This document shows positions 49,733-61,500 of a DNA stretch of 64,000 nt, in pieces. The notes beneath the pieces were generated by a model that saw nothing but the letters and a program-made list of their open reading frames with translations, had not been told where the DNA came from and did no database searches. Location: assembly GCF_003590095.1 (NCBI RefSeq), contig NC_039484.1, positions 1,860,001 to 1,924,000 on the forward strand, read 5' to 3'. The translations under genes and the position numbers were made by a program. Within the stretch, counting starts at the first letter, position 1. Each line of letters starts with the position of its first letter. Source of the DNA: Trichoplusia ni. Lineage: Eukaryota > Arthropoda > Insecta > Lepidoptera > Noctuidae.

Positions 49733-50047
49733 TGACCAAAAATAACAAGAATCTCAAGTACGATAATCAAACAACTAGGCATCTTAAAAATATTTTAACC
49801 AAAATTAAGAGGTACCGTTCATGAAGGCTTTACCCTACCAACTCTTACTATCTTCATAGATACCTATTCTGTTACAGTTTTAACTGTCTAGCTATGAAGT
49901 TTTTGAGATACATCCTGTGACAAGCAACGGACCGACAGACAAAGGTGGCTCAGCAATAAGCTTAAGTTTTTCCTCAATGCATGCCACGCTTGTTCTTCAG
50001 TTGTGAAACGAGAAAATGACGGCAGATCTCAAAAAAATAATCATATA

Positions 50048-53000
50048 CAGAGGCGGATCTTGAATTTGTGGGGCCCTGGGCTAATACTGCTTAGGGGCCC
50101 TACCTAATTACTCAACTAATTGCCATTTTGACAAGAAACTGTTTTCTGTAGTGATGTAGGTATATGTAATGTAATATATGTTAAGTACAAGAAGAAAATA
50201 GGAAAACAAAAATTTTATTTATTTATTAAAACATTATTTATTGCAAAATAAATTGACGGGTTATAAATGGTTATGTTAAATAAATTATAAAGCAACCTTT
50301 CTGCATTTTTGTGCTGCAAATTCTTTTATTTGGTCATCGCACTGTAGGTCCTTTGTTAAATCGCAATTTATCGAAAGAACTGATAAATGATTTAGTCGAT
50401 AGTTCGACATTGTTGTCCTGTATTTGTTTTCTATATACGACATCCTGGAGAAAGAACGCTCCGCTTCACAGCTAGTGATCGGCATCGTTAAAAAAATCTT
50501 TAAGATAGTATAGCAGTTTGGGAAAACATCAACAAGTTTCTTTTCATAAATTAGCCAAAAAATTTCACTGCAAGAGGTGTAAGACTCTGTCTTAGATTGC
50601 AGTAAGTAAGATTTCAACTGAATGCACTCATTCACTAAATGTTCGTCTACGTCATTTGGATAATAATCAATAATATTACGTACACTTTCCATATCTATGT
50701 GTTCCTGATTTTTGTCTTGCAAATCCATTAAAAATTTAAATTTTTTGCTATAGGTCTCATAGGCTTGGCTTCTATTATTTAAATCCATAATCATCTTATC
50801 CAACGCAACGTTAAGCGTGTCTCTTTTAAATTTTTCTGCGCAGTTCACTGAGACTTTATCTGTAGATTTATCTGAAAATTTCAAAGTAATGCGTCTCTTA
50901 TTTATGTCACTGTAGTCTGTTCCCACACTAGTACTTAATTTTTTAGCTTTCTCTTCGTATTCCTTTAGCTTCTGATCTGATTGTTGCCTTATGTTTTTCA
51001 CGAACTCTTTTAATGACACAATTAACTTATTGCCTTCACCAATGTCTAAACCAGGGCTCTGTACTTTTTTATTAACTACATTAAATCTCTCCAAAATTTC
51101 TTCCCAAAAAACAATCAAAATTGCAGTTTCTAGTTTCGCCAGTTTATTAAATAAATTTCGTGCCTCTTTTCGGAAATCAACTTTTTCATCGTCATTTTCG
51201 CCGAAACTATTGAGAATTTTCATAATGCCATCATAATTACTTTTCAAAGCTCTGACAGCATCAAAGTGACAAGACCATCTGGTCTGGCTTAAACTTTTTA
51301 ACGTAAATTTTAGTTTTGTTTCACGATTTAACAGTTCCCACCTATGGGTCGAAGCAGAGAAGAAAACGTATATTTGTTGCACTATTCCAAAAAAATTTAC
51401 AATTTCGGTTGCAACCTTCACGGATTCTTGACCAACTAGGTTAAGGGAATGCGCAGCACATGGCACGTAATCCGCGGATTTATTTTTTTCTTTTAGTAGT
51501 GCTTGTACACCATTGTAGACTCCGGCCATATTAGCAGCGTTGTCATATGACTGTCCCCTGCAATTATCCAGTAGTAGTCCATTTGTTTCCAAAAAGGCTT
51601 GTAGAATATTAAATAAATATAAGCCAGTATGACTACTAATTTTAATGAAAGATACACATCTTTCATACACTTTTCCCCGAAAACAGTATCGTAATACAAT
51701 AGCAAGTTGGTCATCGTGAGACAGATCTGGGGTTGAATCCATCATAATTGAATAATACTTTGTGTCGTCGTTATTTATTTCAGTTATAATTTGTTTAATT
51801 ATCTGTTTACCCATAATCTCAATTATTTCCTCATATACTGTTTTTGATAAATATGATATTACAGGGTTTGGTCGCAGCTCTCGTTGTTCAATATGTTCAC
51901 GTATGAATGGGTCGAATTCTGCCAATAGCTCTAGAGCACCCATAAAATTACCATTATGTGGAGAACCAAATACTTCCTCGGAACCTCTAAGTGCTAAGCC
52001 TCTTATACTCAAAAATTTTAGCACTGCAATAACCCGTTTTAGGACATTGTGATAATATTCTGTTTCTTTATTTAATTGCTCCTGAAGCTGCTTGTCTAAA
52101 ACAGACTTATTTTCTTTTCGTGTCAACCACACTAACATTGAATTCTTATGTTCATTAGAATTTTCGTGATTTTCTAAACAAAATCCTATGTGTTTCCAAT
52201 CAGAAAATCCGGTTGTGTATTGAGAAGGAGTTTTAGAAAAAAGTTTGCAAGTCAAACAAAAAACAGTACCAACTCTTTTTGAATAACTTAACCAAGATCT
52301 TTCCAGTAATTGGCCATTTTTCATTTTTCTAGTGAAATACCTATTTGAAAAAGATCTGTTTTGTTCTTTATATTTCCTCATTGAAGCTGAATATATATTC
52401 TTCGGATCTTTATTTTGAAAGTCAGTCATTTTATGTGAGAGGACGAAATTAATAAAATCATTATTCAGCAAATCTGGCCACAAGCCCACGTCAACATATT
52501 TCTCAAACTCAAACTTAATATTTTCTAAATTTCTTTCCACCTCGGTCTCGGTATTACCTCCCTTTTGCTGAACACCAATTTCATTTTCAGAGGAACCAGA
52601 GGGTTGCTGGAAGTCAAGATATTGCACATTTTCATCGTTGGTATTTTTTTTCTGGTTTTCAAAATCTTGCATATTTTCATCACTTGTATTTTTTTCTTCG
52701 TTTTGCGATTTTTTGCTGCCATCGGTTAGATTCTCTTCGCATAAAATACCTTCCTTTACGTTTTTTAATGGATTTATAGCTATTTCATTCGCGTTTATAT
52801 GTTCCGATTTAAAAAAAGTTTCAATTTTTGCGCATTTATTTCTTTCTTGTTCTCGACTAAACTGTAATTTTCTTTTTTCAGCTCCACTTTTATATTTTCT
52901 AGCAGACATATTGTAAAATAAGATATTTTTCTGAAAATAAACAAAGAACTGGATAGAACTTTTAATTTTAATACCTACTTTGTAATGAGTGTAGCAATTC

Positions 53001-53577
53001 ACAAATTATAATTAAATATCGAACGAGTTTGATTCATTTAGTTTTGAAAACTGAAATAAAAAGTCATGTTTTATAATTCTTTTTACTTACCTACTGCCTA
53101 TTAAAAGCAGGAAGTCTAGTTATGCTGAAGACTTTCAATTTTAGTAAATTAAAAGAAAGGTCCGGTCCTTATAACTTTTAAGTTATCTATTACTTAGTAA
53201 ACTAAACACACGCACTAAACACGTTTCTAACAATAACAAAGTCAATTCGTTAATATAGTCGACTATAGCAGAAGTGCGGAAAAATAACAAAATTGCGTCG
53301 GGCGATAAGCGGAGGGAAGTCCCCAGTAATAGACACTACTATACACGGAATACACCGACTGAAAACAAGCGACAGGGAATTCCCCGTTCCATTTGATAGA
53401 TGCGCACTCGGGTTGATTGATCGCAGTGTTGCCAACCTAATGATCGGATTTTTTAAAATTCTAGATAATTTTTATTATTGACAATATCGTCTATTGGTTT
53501 CAGTTCGGTTGGGGGCCCTCTGTATTCGCGGGGCCCTGGGCTGCAGCCCAAAAAGCCTTTTAATAGATCCGCCCCTG
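50048..53577 (-). mobile_element. Complete hAT-superfamily DNA transposon, 3530 bp
   Basis: The ends are CAGAGGCGGATCT (50048) and, inverted, CAGGGGCGGATCT (from 53577), 12 of 13 bases identical. Both sides carry the same 8-bp sequence ATCATATA (50040-50047 and 53578-53585), the length typical of hAT insertions. Inside is a single uninterrupted minus-strand transposase gene. GGGCCC motifs occur twice near each end (about 50071 and 50094; 53514 and 53531) and may be transposase-binding sites. The perfect duplication and open frame point to recent insertion and possible autonomy; this is inference. Confidence 0.93.
50285..52909 (-). CDS. hAT transposase, ZMYM1/DUF4371-like, intact
   Basis: 874 aa from the ATG at 52909, chosen because MSARKYKSGAEKRK is the usual start of this family. 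A splice-acceptor-like tract (TTTGTTTATTTTCAG) lies just upstream, so the 31 extra codons of the longer frame (to 53002) are probably leader intron. Order: a polar N-terminus with a 16-residue tandem duplication (about 71-102); a TTF-type zinc finger (about 185-260, with CLTCKLF at 218-224 and a downstream H-rich part); DUF4371 and the RNase H-like core with Asp391 (MMDSTPD), Asp456 (QSYDNAANMAG), CAAH (484-487) and the RW motif (544-545); and a C-terminal hAT dimerisation domain with SCEAERSFSR (813-822), whose glutamates include the likely third catalytic residue. No stop or frameshift interrupts it. It would act in the nucleus to excise and insert the element. Confidence 0.93.
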   Translation of the reverse strand: MSARKYKSGAEKRKLQFSREQERNKCAKIETFFKSEHINANEIAINPLKNVKEGILCEENLTDGSKKSQNEEKNTSDENMQDFENQKKNTNDENVQYLDFQQPSGSSENEIGVQQKGGNTETEVERNLENIKFEFEKYVDVGLWPDLLNNDFINFVLSHKMTDFQNKDPKNIYSASMRKYKEQNRSFSNRYFTRKMKNGQLLERSWLSYSKRVGTVFCLTCKLFSKTPSQYTTGFSDWKHIGFCLENHENSNEHKNSMLVWLTRKENKSVLDKQLQEQLNKETEYYHNVLKRVIAVLKFLSIRGLALRGSEEVFGSPHNGNFMGALELLAEFDPFIREHIEQRELRPNPVISYLSKTVYEEIIEIMGKQIIKQIITEINNDDTKYYSIMMDSTPDLSHDDQLAIVLRYCFRGKVYERCVSFIKISSHTGLYLFNILQAFLETNGLLLDNCRGQSYDNAANMAGVYNGVQALLKEKNKSADYVPCAAHSLNLVGQESVKVATEIVNFFGIVQQIYVFFSASTHRWELLNRETKLKFTLKSLSQTRWSCHFDAVRALKSNYDGIMKILNSFGENDDEKVDFRKEARNLFNKLAKLETAILIVFWEEILERFNVVNKKVQSPGLDIGEGNKLIVSLKEFVKNIRQQSDQKLKEYEEKAKKLSTSVGTDYSDINKRRITLKFSDKSTDKVSVNCAEKFKRDTLNVALDKMIMDLNNRSQAYETYSKKFKFLMDLQDKNQEHIDMESVRNIIDYYPNDVDEHLVNECIQLKSYLLQSKTESYTSCSEIFWLIYEKKLVDVFPNCYTILKIFLTMPITSCEAERSFSRMSYIENKYRTTMSNYRLNHLSVLSINCDLTKDLQCDDQIKEFAAQKCRKVAL

Positions 53578-56570
53578 ATCATATATACATAAATCAATCT
53601 TAGCTTATGTTAAACCTGTCAATTTAACATTCAGAATACCGCTTCCTTCTTTTGTCATCCGGTAAAATGATGAAACAACTATAAAATACTTACATATTTC
53701 CGACTAGATAGTGTCACTTTTTCTTTAACTCGCAATTCTATAAATTTAATTACGAAGGGCTTCTGTAAGTGTTACACGGTAGCTGTTTGGAGCCATAAAG
53801 TTGTCGCGCCTCGAATCGTGTTCAACTTGTTAATTGGTGCACGATATGCTAAACAGATTATGATCGATGCTCCTTTTATTTTCCTTCTCTATCTTTTAAT
53901 TATAAATGCCTTATGGTTTGTTCTCAGTGTTGTTTCAGTTTTTAACAGTACTGTATGTATTTTCTCTATGGTTGATTTTATTTTTCTTTTAGAAAAACGA
54001 AATTTGAGTGCACGGATAGCCCCACCCGCGCACCATAATGCACGAAGAGTCACGGGGTCGAACCTCGCGTAGGAGTATTTGTATGTATTTTTTTTAATTT
54101 GACATTCTGGTCTTAAGCTGTGGCTGAAGACCAGAAAAGGTAATATAAAGATACCCTGATCCTGGTGGGTTGCTGTTTAAGAAGTATTTTAAGAGTATTT
54201 TCTTTACCACGAATGTGTGGCCCTTTGTGTAAAATGTTAAATTAGATATTTTCTGTTCTGATTAATATAAACGACGTGATCAACGTACAACTAAGCCACA
54301 GAAAGCGATACTCGGATACTTTATTCCTACTTTAAAACTCCACGCGTCACACCTAAAGTAACATAAACACTAACATGTATATTTATTCAAAAAAGGATCA
54401 TAAAACTCATTACAATCATAATGAAGCACGATAATACAACAATCAGAAATCTATAAATAAGGATACAATGAGCGGGCATCGCTCCCCAAAGGATGCTGTG
54501 TTTGTTGACTCACTTATTTCGATGCCGATGGCCTAATTGTAAATCGAGGACCAACGTAACTCGGTAAACGGCTCCCGACATTAACGGTGATTTTATTATC
54601 AGATAAACAAGAACAGACTTAATAAATCTCCCTAAGATGTGATTTCCGGAAAGTGATTTGGATTAGAATGGCGATCGTATAAGGAAGCCATTCCGAACAC
54701 CCGTCACTGCTATTCCCGTTTGATTCCACGACTATCATGTTTTTAAATTCGAGCCATCATAAATATTCGGAGCGCCACCGAGTTACACTACTTTATGGTG
54801 TTCTTTTTTTACTTTTTATTTTAAGTTTGTTATTTGCGATTCCTGTTATTATTGAACGCAAGTGGGCGAAAAAACTATTCGAATAATTTGCAGTTATTTT
54901 TACAACCTATAACCATATCTATTTTCCGTTGGAACCTACATGAATTTGAGCGAATAAAAGTTTGTAAAATATCTTAAAAATAATAAAATATATTCAACTT
55001 ATACGAAGGAAGGTAATGTTGTTCTTTCTTTCTCCAGATTCTCAACAATCATCGCATAAAACCAGAATACAAAAAAATCGTGTCCTCAAAACCTTCTTTT
55101 GTTACGTCAAACAAAATAAATATCGATTTTACAAATTATCGGTTATCATAAAATATAATCAGGATTGGTAAATAATCCATAACCATGATTTAGAGTTCTC
55201 GCTAGCCAGATATTTCACACGTGTGCCAAACTAAACGCAGTTGGTTAAATCTTTTGATCCTATTGGAGTTCCGTTTGCCAACTGCGGCGACTAACGCCAG
55301 TGTTACTTGACTCTAAACTATATTCACTGATTTACGTTCAGCCGATATGGACCATGAATCCTTGGACCGGTAATGCAACTCTCCTTTTTTATCTTTTTTT
55401 ATGATTGACCAAGTTTTTATTGGGCTTGAAAAGAATTGCGTGATATGAGGAAATAAAGACAATGTAATATTAAAGGCAAGTAGGATAATATGTTTTGCCT
55501 ATATCGAAAATAAGAACATAGTTACGTTAATAAAAAAATCCAGCTTAATGTCTTTAAAATATTTCAAAAACGACGTTCTAGTATCAAAACTCTACTAAAA
55601 TTAGTACTTTATGCCTAACTGTCGGTCGGTGAAAAAAAAATCGATCACTAAAAACCTCAACGGCTTGCACAAGGCAATATTTTAAATAAAACTGCCGATT
55701 ACAACGTCCACATCTGGTTCGGCGCGCTATAATTAGTATTTAGGTATAGCTACTTACATGCATAATAATTTCGTTGGCCACAGATCATTGATACTTATCG
55801 AGTAAACAATGTGCGCTGCGCGAGCCCGGCTCGGTAATGACGGGATCTATATCTGTTGCCGCGGATGTACCCCAGGTGTATACTGACAAGCAAAATAAAC
55901 TCAACCGTAATCGATTTGAGAGTTTTAGAGCTAACAGTTGTTCTTATATCGATTGATTCTGTATTATGTTTAGGTAAGTGGATATAATCGAGTGTGGTCG
56001 AAATATTCAGTTTTATTCTTAGATCTGTTTTGTGTACTGCAACCCACATTCTAATATGTGTTCGCTTGAAAATGTTACAATTTATTAAGATGTATTTCTG
56101 ATCCGCTTTGCAAAGGAACGCGGTTCTGCAAATTCTGCCTTTATTTTCCAGATATTGTACTTTAATACTATTTGAAATATTTTAACAACGTGAAATTTAA
56201 AATGATGTATGAGCAATCATCATAAGTTCTATCTAAATGTACCTATATTCCGAAATATTAAAAAACAACTGTATTCTTTTGAGAATAATTTAATGTTACA
56301 TAAAAAGCTCATGCTCATGTTAATGTAAGCTTCTTTGATAGGGGAAAATATACATACTTATCACCAACTTAAAGTAGCGGCGGCGGCGACGCGACGACGT
56401 GTGGCTTTTGGATATTTGTTAGCGGCTTTTGGAGAATAGGACTCTAAGAGCCACGAACATTTGCGAAATTTCATCAACTGTGACCTTCTCTTTGGTCAAA
56501 ATATAAATTTAATGGACTGATTCAAAAGAGTTTTTTTTTGTTATAGCGTTTTAAATCTTTAATTTACGAC
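53578..56570. other. Non-coding spacer upstream of H2.0
   Basis: About 3 kb without supported genes. The stretch 54470-54720 is less AT-rich and of higher complexity than its neighbours, a candidate conserved regulatory block. A B-box-like GGGTCGAACCTCG near 54055 lacks a matching tRNA body and is not called. Confidence 0.3.
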
Positions 56571-56790
56571 TAGCTGTATCCGACATCGCGGTAATTTTTC
56601 TGTTTTCTCCTTAAGAAAAATCATGAACGTTTTTTTTCTTTTTCGTAATTTTTCCATATTTTCACCGTTTAAATCTTCCCGGGACTTTCACGATTATTTT
56701 AACATTAAAATAAGCCAAATCGGTTCAGCAATTCTCGAGTTTTAGCAAGACTACCGAGCAGGAATTCATTTTTATGTATAAAAAAAGAAG
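56571..56790. repeat. RTE/SINE-like tail, degraded
   Basis: Starts ACTAGCTGTATCCGACATCG and continues through a T-rich stretch with 'AAATCTTCCCGGGACTTTC' and 'AATCGGTTCAGCAATTCTCGAGTTTTAGCAAGACT' in pieces. It ends in a TTTTATGTATAAAAAAAGAAG tail. The arrangement (CTAGCTGT..CCCGCG-like head and 'GCCAAATCGGTTCAGCCATTCTCGAGTTTTAG' core) is that of a common insect repeat, diverged here. Confidence 0.65.
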
Positions 56791-58400
56791 AAGAAGATTT
56801 CAAAGAGAAAATTTAAAAGCCCAATCGAAAATGAGGTTTTGAATTCAACCGTTATTTTTTATGTACGTACCTTCACTAATTCCGCTATTTCTAGTGCTTG
56901 TTGATTAACGTGATGCTTTTGTTAGATGCGAGATAGTTTCTATTTATCTCCTAAGCATTCATTGAGTGTGGACCAGCGATTGTTTGAGCATTATTGTTAA
57001 ATCAAGCCAAGTCCTTTAAAATTGCCCGTAATTCTTTGTTCATATGGAACGATAGTTATATCTCTTTCGGGCTATTTGCCAGTTGGTCATCCAACATCAA
57101 AAATCAAACGTTTTGAACGAAAAAAGAAGTGAATGACACACGATGCTAGTCTATTAGTTACTGAATGATGTCGGAAAAGCCCATTGAAGTTTTACAACAT
57201 ACTTATTACTTATTCGATCAACCATGAAAAGTAGGCTTGGCGGATACTTCGGTCAGTACTAGCTGATTAAATAAAAACATTTCTCATTTAGTTTTTTGTT
57301 TCGCTTTTAAGAGCACTTGTTTTTCTAAAGTCATCTCATTAAGATTTTTTCGTAAAAAGGAACTTATAACATTATCTTTATATCTTTCTACTCCTATCGT
57401 TCAAGCTTACCTCCATCTCAGCAGCAATCCTTAGCTAGTTTTACCTTATTTTAAAGAAATAAAAATATATTTGCATCAACAGACTCTTATACATATTAAA
57501 AAAATGCAGAAAATATCTTAACCACGCTAGGCTAAAGGTACAAGGTATGGAAAAATAAGTTTTGTCTTATTTGTCGTGAGTCTGTGCCCTCGACGAGATA
57601 AGTGATGATATAACCAGAAGCGCTAGCTAACCTGAACCTCACATTCCAAGTTCGAAAATAAAAAAAACCCTTTGTAAATATAACAATGTAAGAACGATTA
57701 AAGTTCGTCTTTCTCAGATAATTAGGGCACAATACCGATTAGTAAATATGCAACAAAACATTGCAGTGCTTCCTATACTCTTTAGCTATTGTAATTATAT
57801 ATCAAGTAATTGCAGACACCCATGTTTGCGTATTTAATGTTGTAAGTATGTAATATGTTTATGTAATTAGTTAGGTATATGTAATAGAACATTATCAATC
57901 TTCTACTAATAGCCCACTTGAGAAAGCAAAATCTCTCTTTAACATAATTCTTTAGAATTCGTCTTCTTTATTCTCTATATCATACACCCTTATCTCGTTC
58001 CCAAGTACAGTACTTACGTTCTGTACATTCAAAATTCTTAAGTAAGTTATGCATAATTTGCAACGACAAGAGAACAGCTCTTTCGATAGAATAAGAGAAT
58101 ATTAAAAGGTAAAACGATGCCATTATTCGCAACACCTGGTAGTTTTTATCCTCAGTATACTTTTAAATGTTTGAATTTGCAACTTCACACAACCTATGAT
58201 AATAATAAATCGTTTTACCTAATGTAATTTTAAGATACCCTTTAAACTGACGAATGACGCAAACTTCTTAGCAATAAAATTTAATCTAAAGTGCAAAGTC
58301 ATATAAAACACATTAAAGAAGCAGTTTACTGTAAACAAGTGCAGTTGTTGGTACTATCACGATCAGTCAATGCTGGTCCACTCTATAACGCGGGCACCGC
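56791..58400. other. Non-coding spacer
   Basis: No ORF, RNA gene or repeat supported. It leads directly into the H2.0 promoter and may contain proximal regulatory sequence. Confidence 0.3.
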
Positions 58401-58499
58401 CCAATAGTGACCAGCCAATCGGAACGCTTCATTACAAGCGCCACGCCCCCGGCAGCGCGAGCGCAGATAACGAGTCGCGTCGCTTGTCAGTTTTTCAGT
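58401..58499 (+). promoter_or_regulatory. H2.0 proximal promoter: two CCAAT boxes, GC box, initiators
   Basis: CCAAT at 58401-58405 and 58415-58419 are 14 bases apart. CCACGCCCCC follows at 58441-58450 (a Klf/Sp-type site). Two arthropod initiator sequences TCAGT lie at 58487-58491 and 58495-58499, about 50-60 bases before the ATG. No TATA box is seen. The local rise in GC and the order of elements support a TATA-less developmental promoter; factor binding is inferred. Confidence 0.55.
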
Positions 58500-58546
58500 T
58501 GCTTTCATAACAGAAGGATGTTTTGTGGTTTGTGTGTTCTGTGAGA

Positions 58547-61500
58547 ATGACTTCGTTGAACGGTGACGTTAATGTAAATGTGAGTAAGTTGAAGTTTAGT
58601 GTGGATAGTATATTGGGGAATAATGATTCGTCGCGTGGCGAGGTGAGGCAGGAGCCGCCGTGCGCGGGCTGCGTGGCGGCGCTGTACCGCTGCTGCAGGG
58701 ACGAGCCTCCGCTCCTGCAGCTGCCTCTGCCGCTGCCTTATACACATCTCCACCCGGCGCTCAGGCCCACTACTGGTAAGTTAGTTGTTGTTACTCTTAG
58801 AGTTAGAGCTTAAGAGAAAAGTTGATTATTTTGTGTTACTTTACTTAGTCCTATAAGAAGGCTCTTAGGCTGAATGGGAGGGAAGAGGTAGAGGAATGGA
58901 TGAGTTGGTTGGTTTTCAATTAAATTTGTGCGGACTGCTTATTCTCGATTTTTATTTTTAGTATATGTTGTAATAGTGGCAGAAGCAAATACATCATCTG
59001 TAAAATATAAATTGTCTAGTTATGACAGGTCATGAGATAGCCCCTGGTGATAGACGGTTCCGTTATTACCCTTTAATTGAAGTTTTTCAATAGTATATTT
59101 TAGTAAAATTTAAGTCGGTAAACAACAACAAAAACAGTATGATAATCAAACTATAATAAAATGATGATACAAAAATGTTAATAACGAGATTTCGTCGGGT
59201 GTAAGAGAACATAGATTCTGCCACCCTAATTATGGGGGTCATGATGGACAAAAGAAAAGTCTAATTAGCATGGTTATTGTTCATTTTGCATTTTTGCGAC
59301 AAACATTTTATAAAAGTAGATACCTTATTGTTTATTGTGGTAAAATTTTATCGATTTGTATTGAGCACAGCAATTAGACATATTTAGGCAATCCAAGTTA
59401 ACCGTAGCAAAAAATAGGTCTTGTAAAAGTTATTAGACTTGAAGTTCCAGGAATGTTTGATTAATACAAATGCCGCATACAATTACAAATCCCTGACCGA
59501 AATGCAATTTTAATTACTCGACTTGTTAGTTTAACAATTTATATTAACTAAACTAATAGCTAAACAGACAGTTTGACATATTTAAATAGCGACAGCTAAG
59601 TTGACGGCAAAAAGGAATGACATTATCATGGCTCGGGGGTGGCAGATTTGAAAGGTCACGGGAACTTCTCCCTCACAATAAATGGTAAAGTTTAAGTTAG
59701 AAGAATACTCAAACAAAAAGGTTTTCCTCCACATTGAGCTTGTTCCTTGTAAAACACAGCATTTTTTTTACTTTTTTCAGAATATGCTTTCCTTTAACCA
59801 TCTTTTAAAGTAAGGCTGTAAAAGTGCAGCGAAGAGTTGCGTCACGCTTTTGCAACTATAGAATTCTTATTTCAAAAAGTGATAAGTCCATTGATTTTCT
59901 CTGTAATAGAAAGCGTAAAGTCTAATCATTGGATATGCGTTTATCAATATTTTCGTATTTATTTCAGTTTTATTTTTAAGTTATCGTTTTTAAACATATT
60001 TATACGGATCGCGCTCTCGCACCGAGCTTATAAAATTTTCAAACAAATACATTACCTACCTTTTAGGTTCCGATGAGAACTACCTATATTATGTGGGCGA
60101 CCATTATAATATAAGTATTATAAGTCGGCTTTAAACTTATTTATAAATTTTACACTGTAATGTTCAATATTATAAACAAATACTTATCCAAAGATAATCT
60201 ATTACTAAATTAACAAAAAAAAAGTGCAGATCCAATCTACTAATTATTGATTTTGCTGTCAATGTTATGGAATGTTAATTTGTTACAAATATTTAAATCT
60301 ATTTCCAAAGTGTAGGTAACCAGTAAACCCGAATAGCACAATAATAAATGTTTCCAAAGTAAATCGAGTTTTTTGAATGTCTAAAGTTTGTCTATAAATC
60401 TTAAGGAGTATGCTTGCGTTGATGTCTTTCCCTTGGAAAATATTTCTATCTGCGTCAGTGAAAGTTTTCCTGTTATGTTTATTAATTTCCTTTAAATATG
60501 TAAGTATTTATACATAAAATGCTACGCTCATATTACGTTAACTATATATATTGCCGTTGATTTATTTATAAATACGTGTTACGTGTATAAGTAAGTGTTT
60601 GATCGTGATTCGAGTTTAATTTCTCATTTCAATTCGTTAGAGACGTTCGAAATCATCGTTATTAAAAATCTATGTTTCATTTTGCACCACAAAACATTTT
60701 AAAATGAAAGGCTCTTTTACGGGGAAATATTAGTGGTACCTGTTGTGATAAATAGTTTTGAAGATTATAAAGCTGAAGCATTTTAAATTATCTCATTAGA
60801 GTGTCGGGAAAATAACCTAGCCGGAAGCCATATGGTAGATATCCATTAATAAAAAGCCGTCCTCCACTATTTTTATTAGACCCATGGCTGTTCGCAGGAT
60901 TTGGCCGTGTCTTGCAGTTGCATTGAGATTAAAAAAAAAATCGTTGTTTTGTATAGCACCAATATTTTTTTAAATCTGTACAACACAATTACTTAGGTAT
61001 TTATATTTAACCGTGGTTTTCCGCCATTGATCATTCACGAATATTCCAAGTCAAATGTTAACTATGATTCAGCTATTTTTAGATTTAGCGAGACTAGCGA
61101 AAATTAATGTATTTCTATTTTAATCTGCTAACAAAATATGTTTGGATTGTTTTTAGGATTTATCCATGAATATTTTTATTTTATTACATTCTTTATTCCA
61201 TAAGTATTAAAAAGCTTCAACTGATTTTGATCTATAGGTTATTTTATTATAATGACTTGACTGAGACGGCAGCCCTCGCCGCCGCCTCGTCAGCACGACG
61301 GACGGATTAAGGACAACGGTTGGGGCCGAAACTAATCAGATGGTCTAGATAATACGATTGAGAAATCTGTTATTAAATAAGTGTAGGGATAGGTTGAATT
61401 TGAACATCACTCGGAGTTAGGATTAAGAGCAAGAAAATAATGGTTTACACTTAAAGCTTAAAGAAAACTTAACAAATCCCTTTCGCTTCTAGTATACCGC

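Noticed and set aside
53250..53481. Short ORFs near the right end of the hAT element
   Set aside because: They overlap on opposite strands within the transposon's non-coding end and resemble no protein.
54000..54075. B-box-like GGGTCGAACC suggesting a tRNA or SINE
   Set aside because: No matching A box, stems or repeat body around it.
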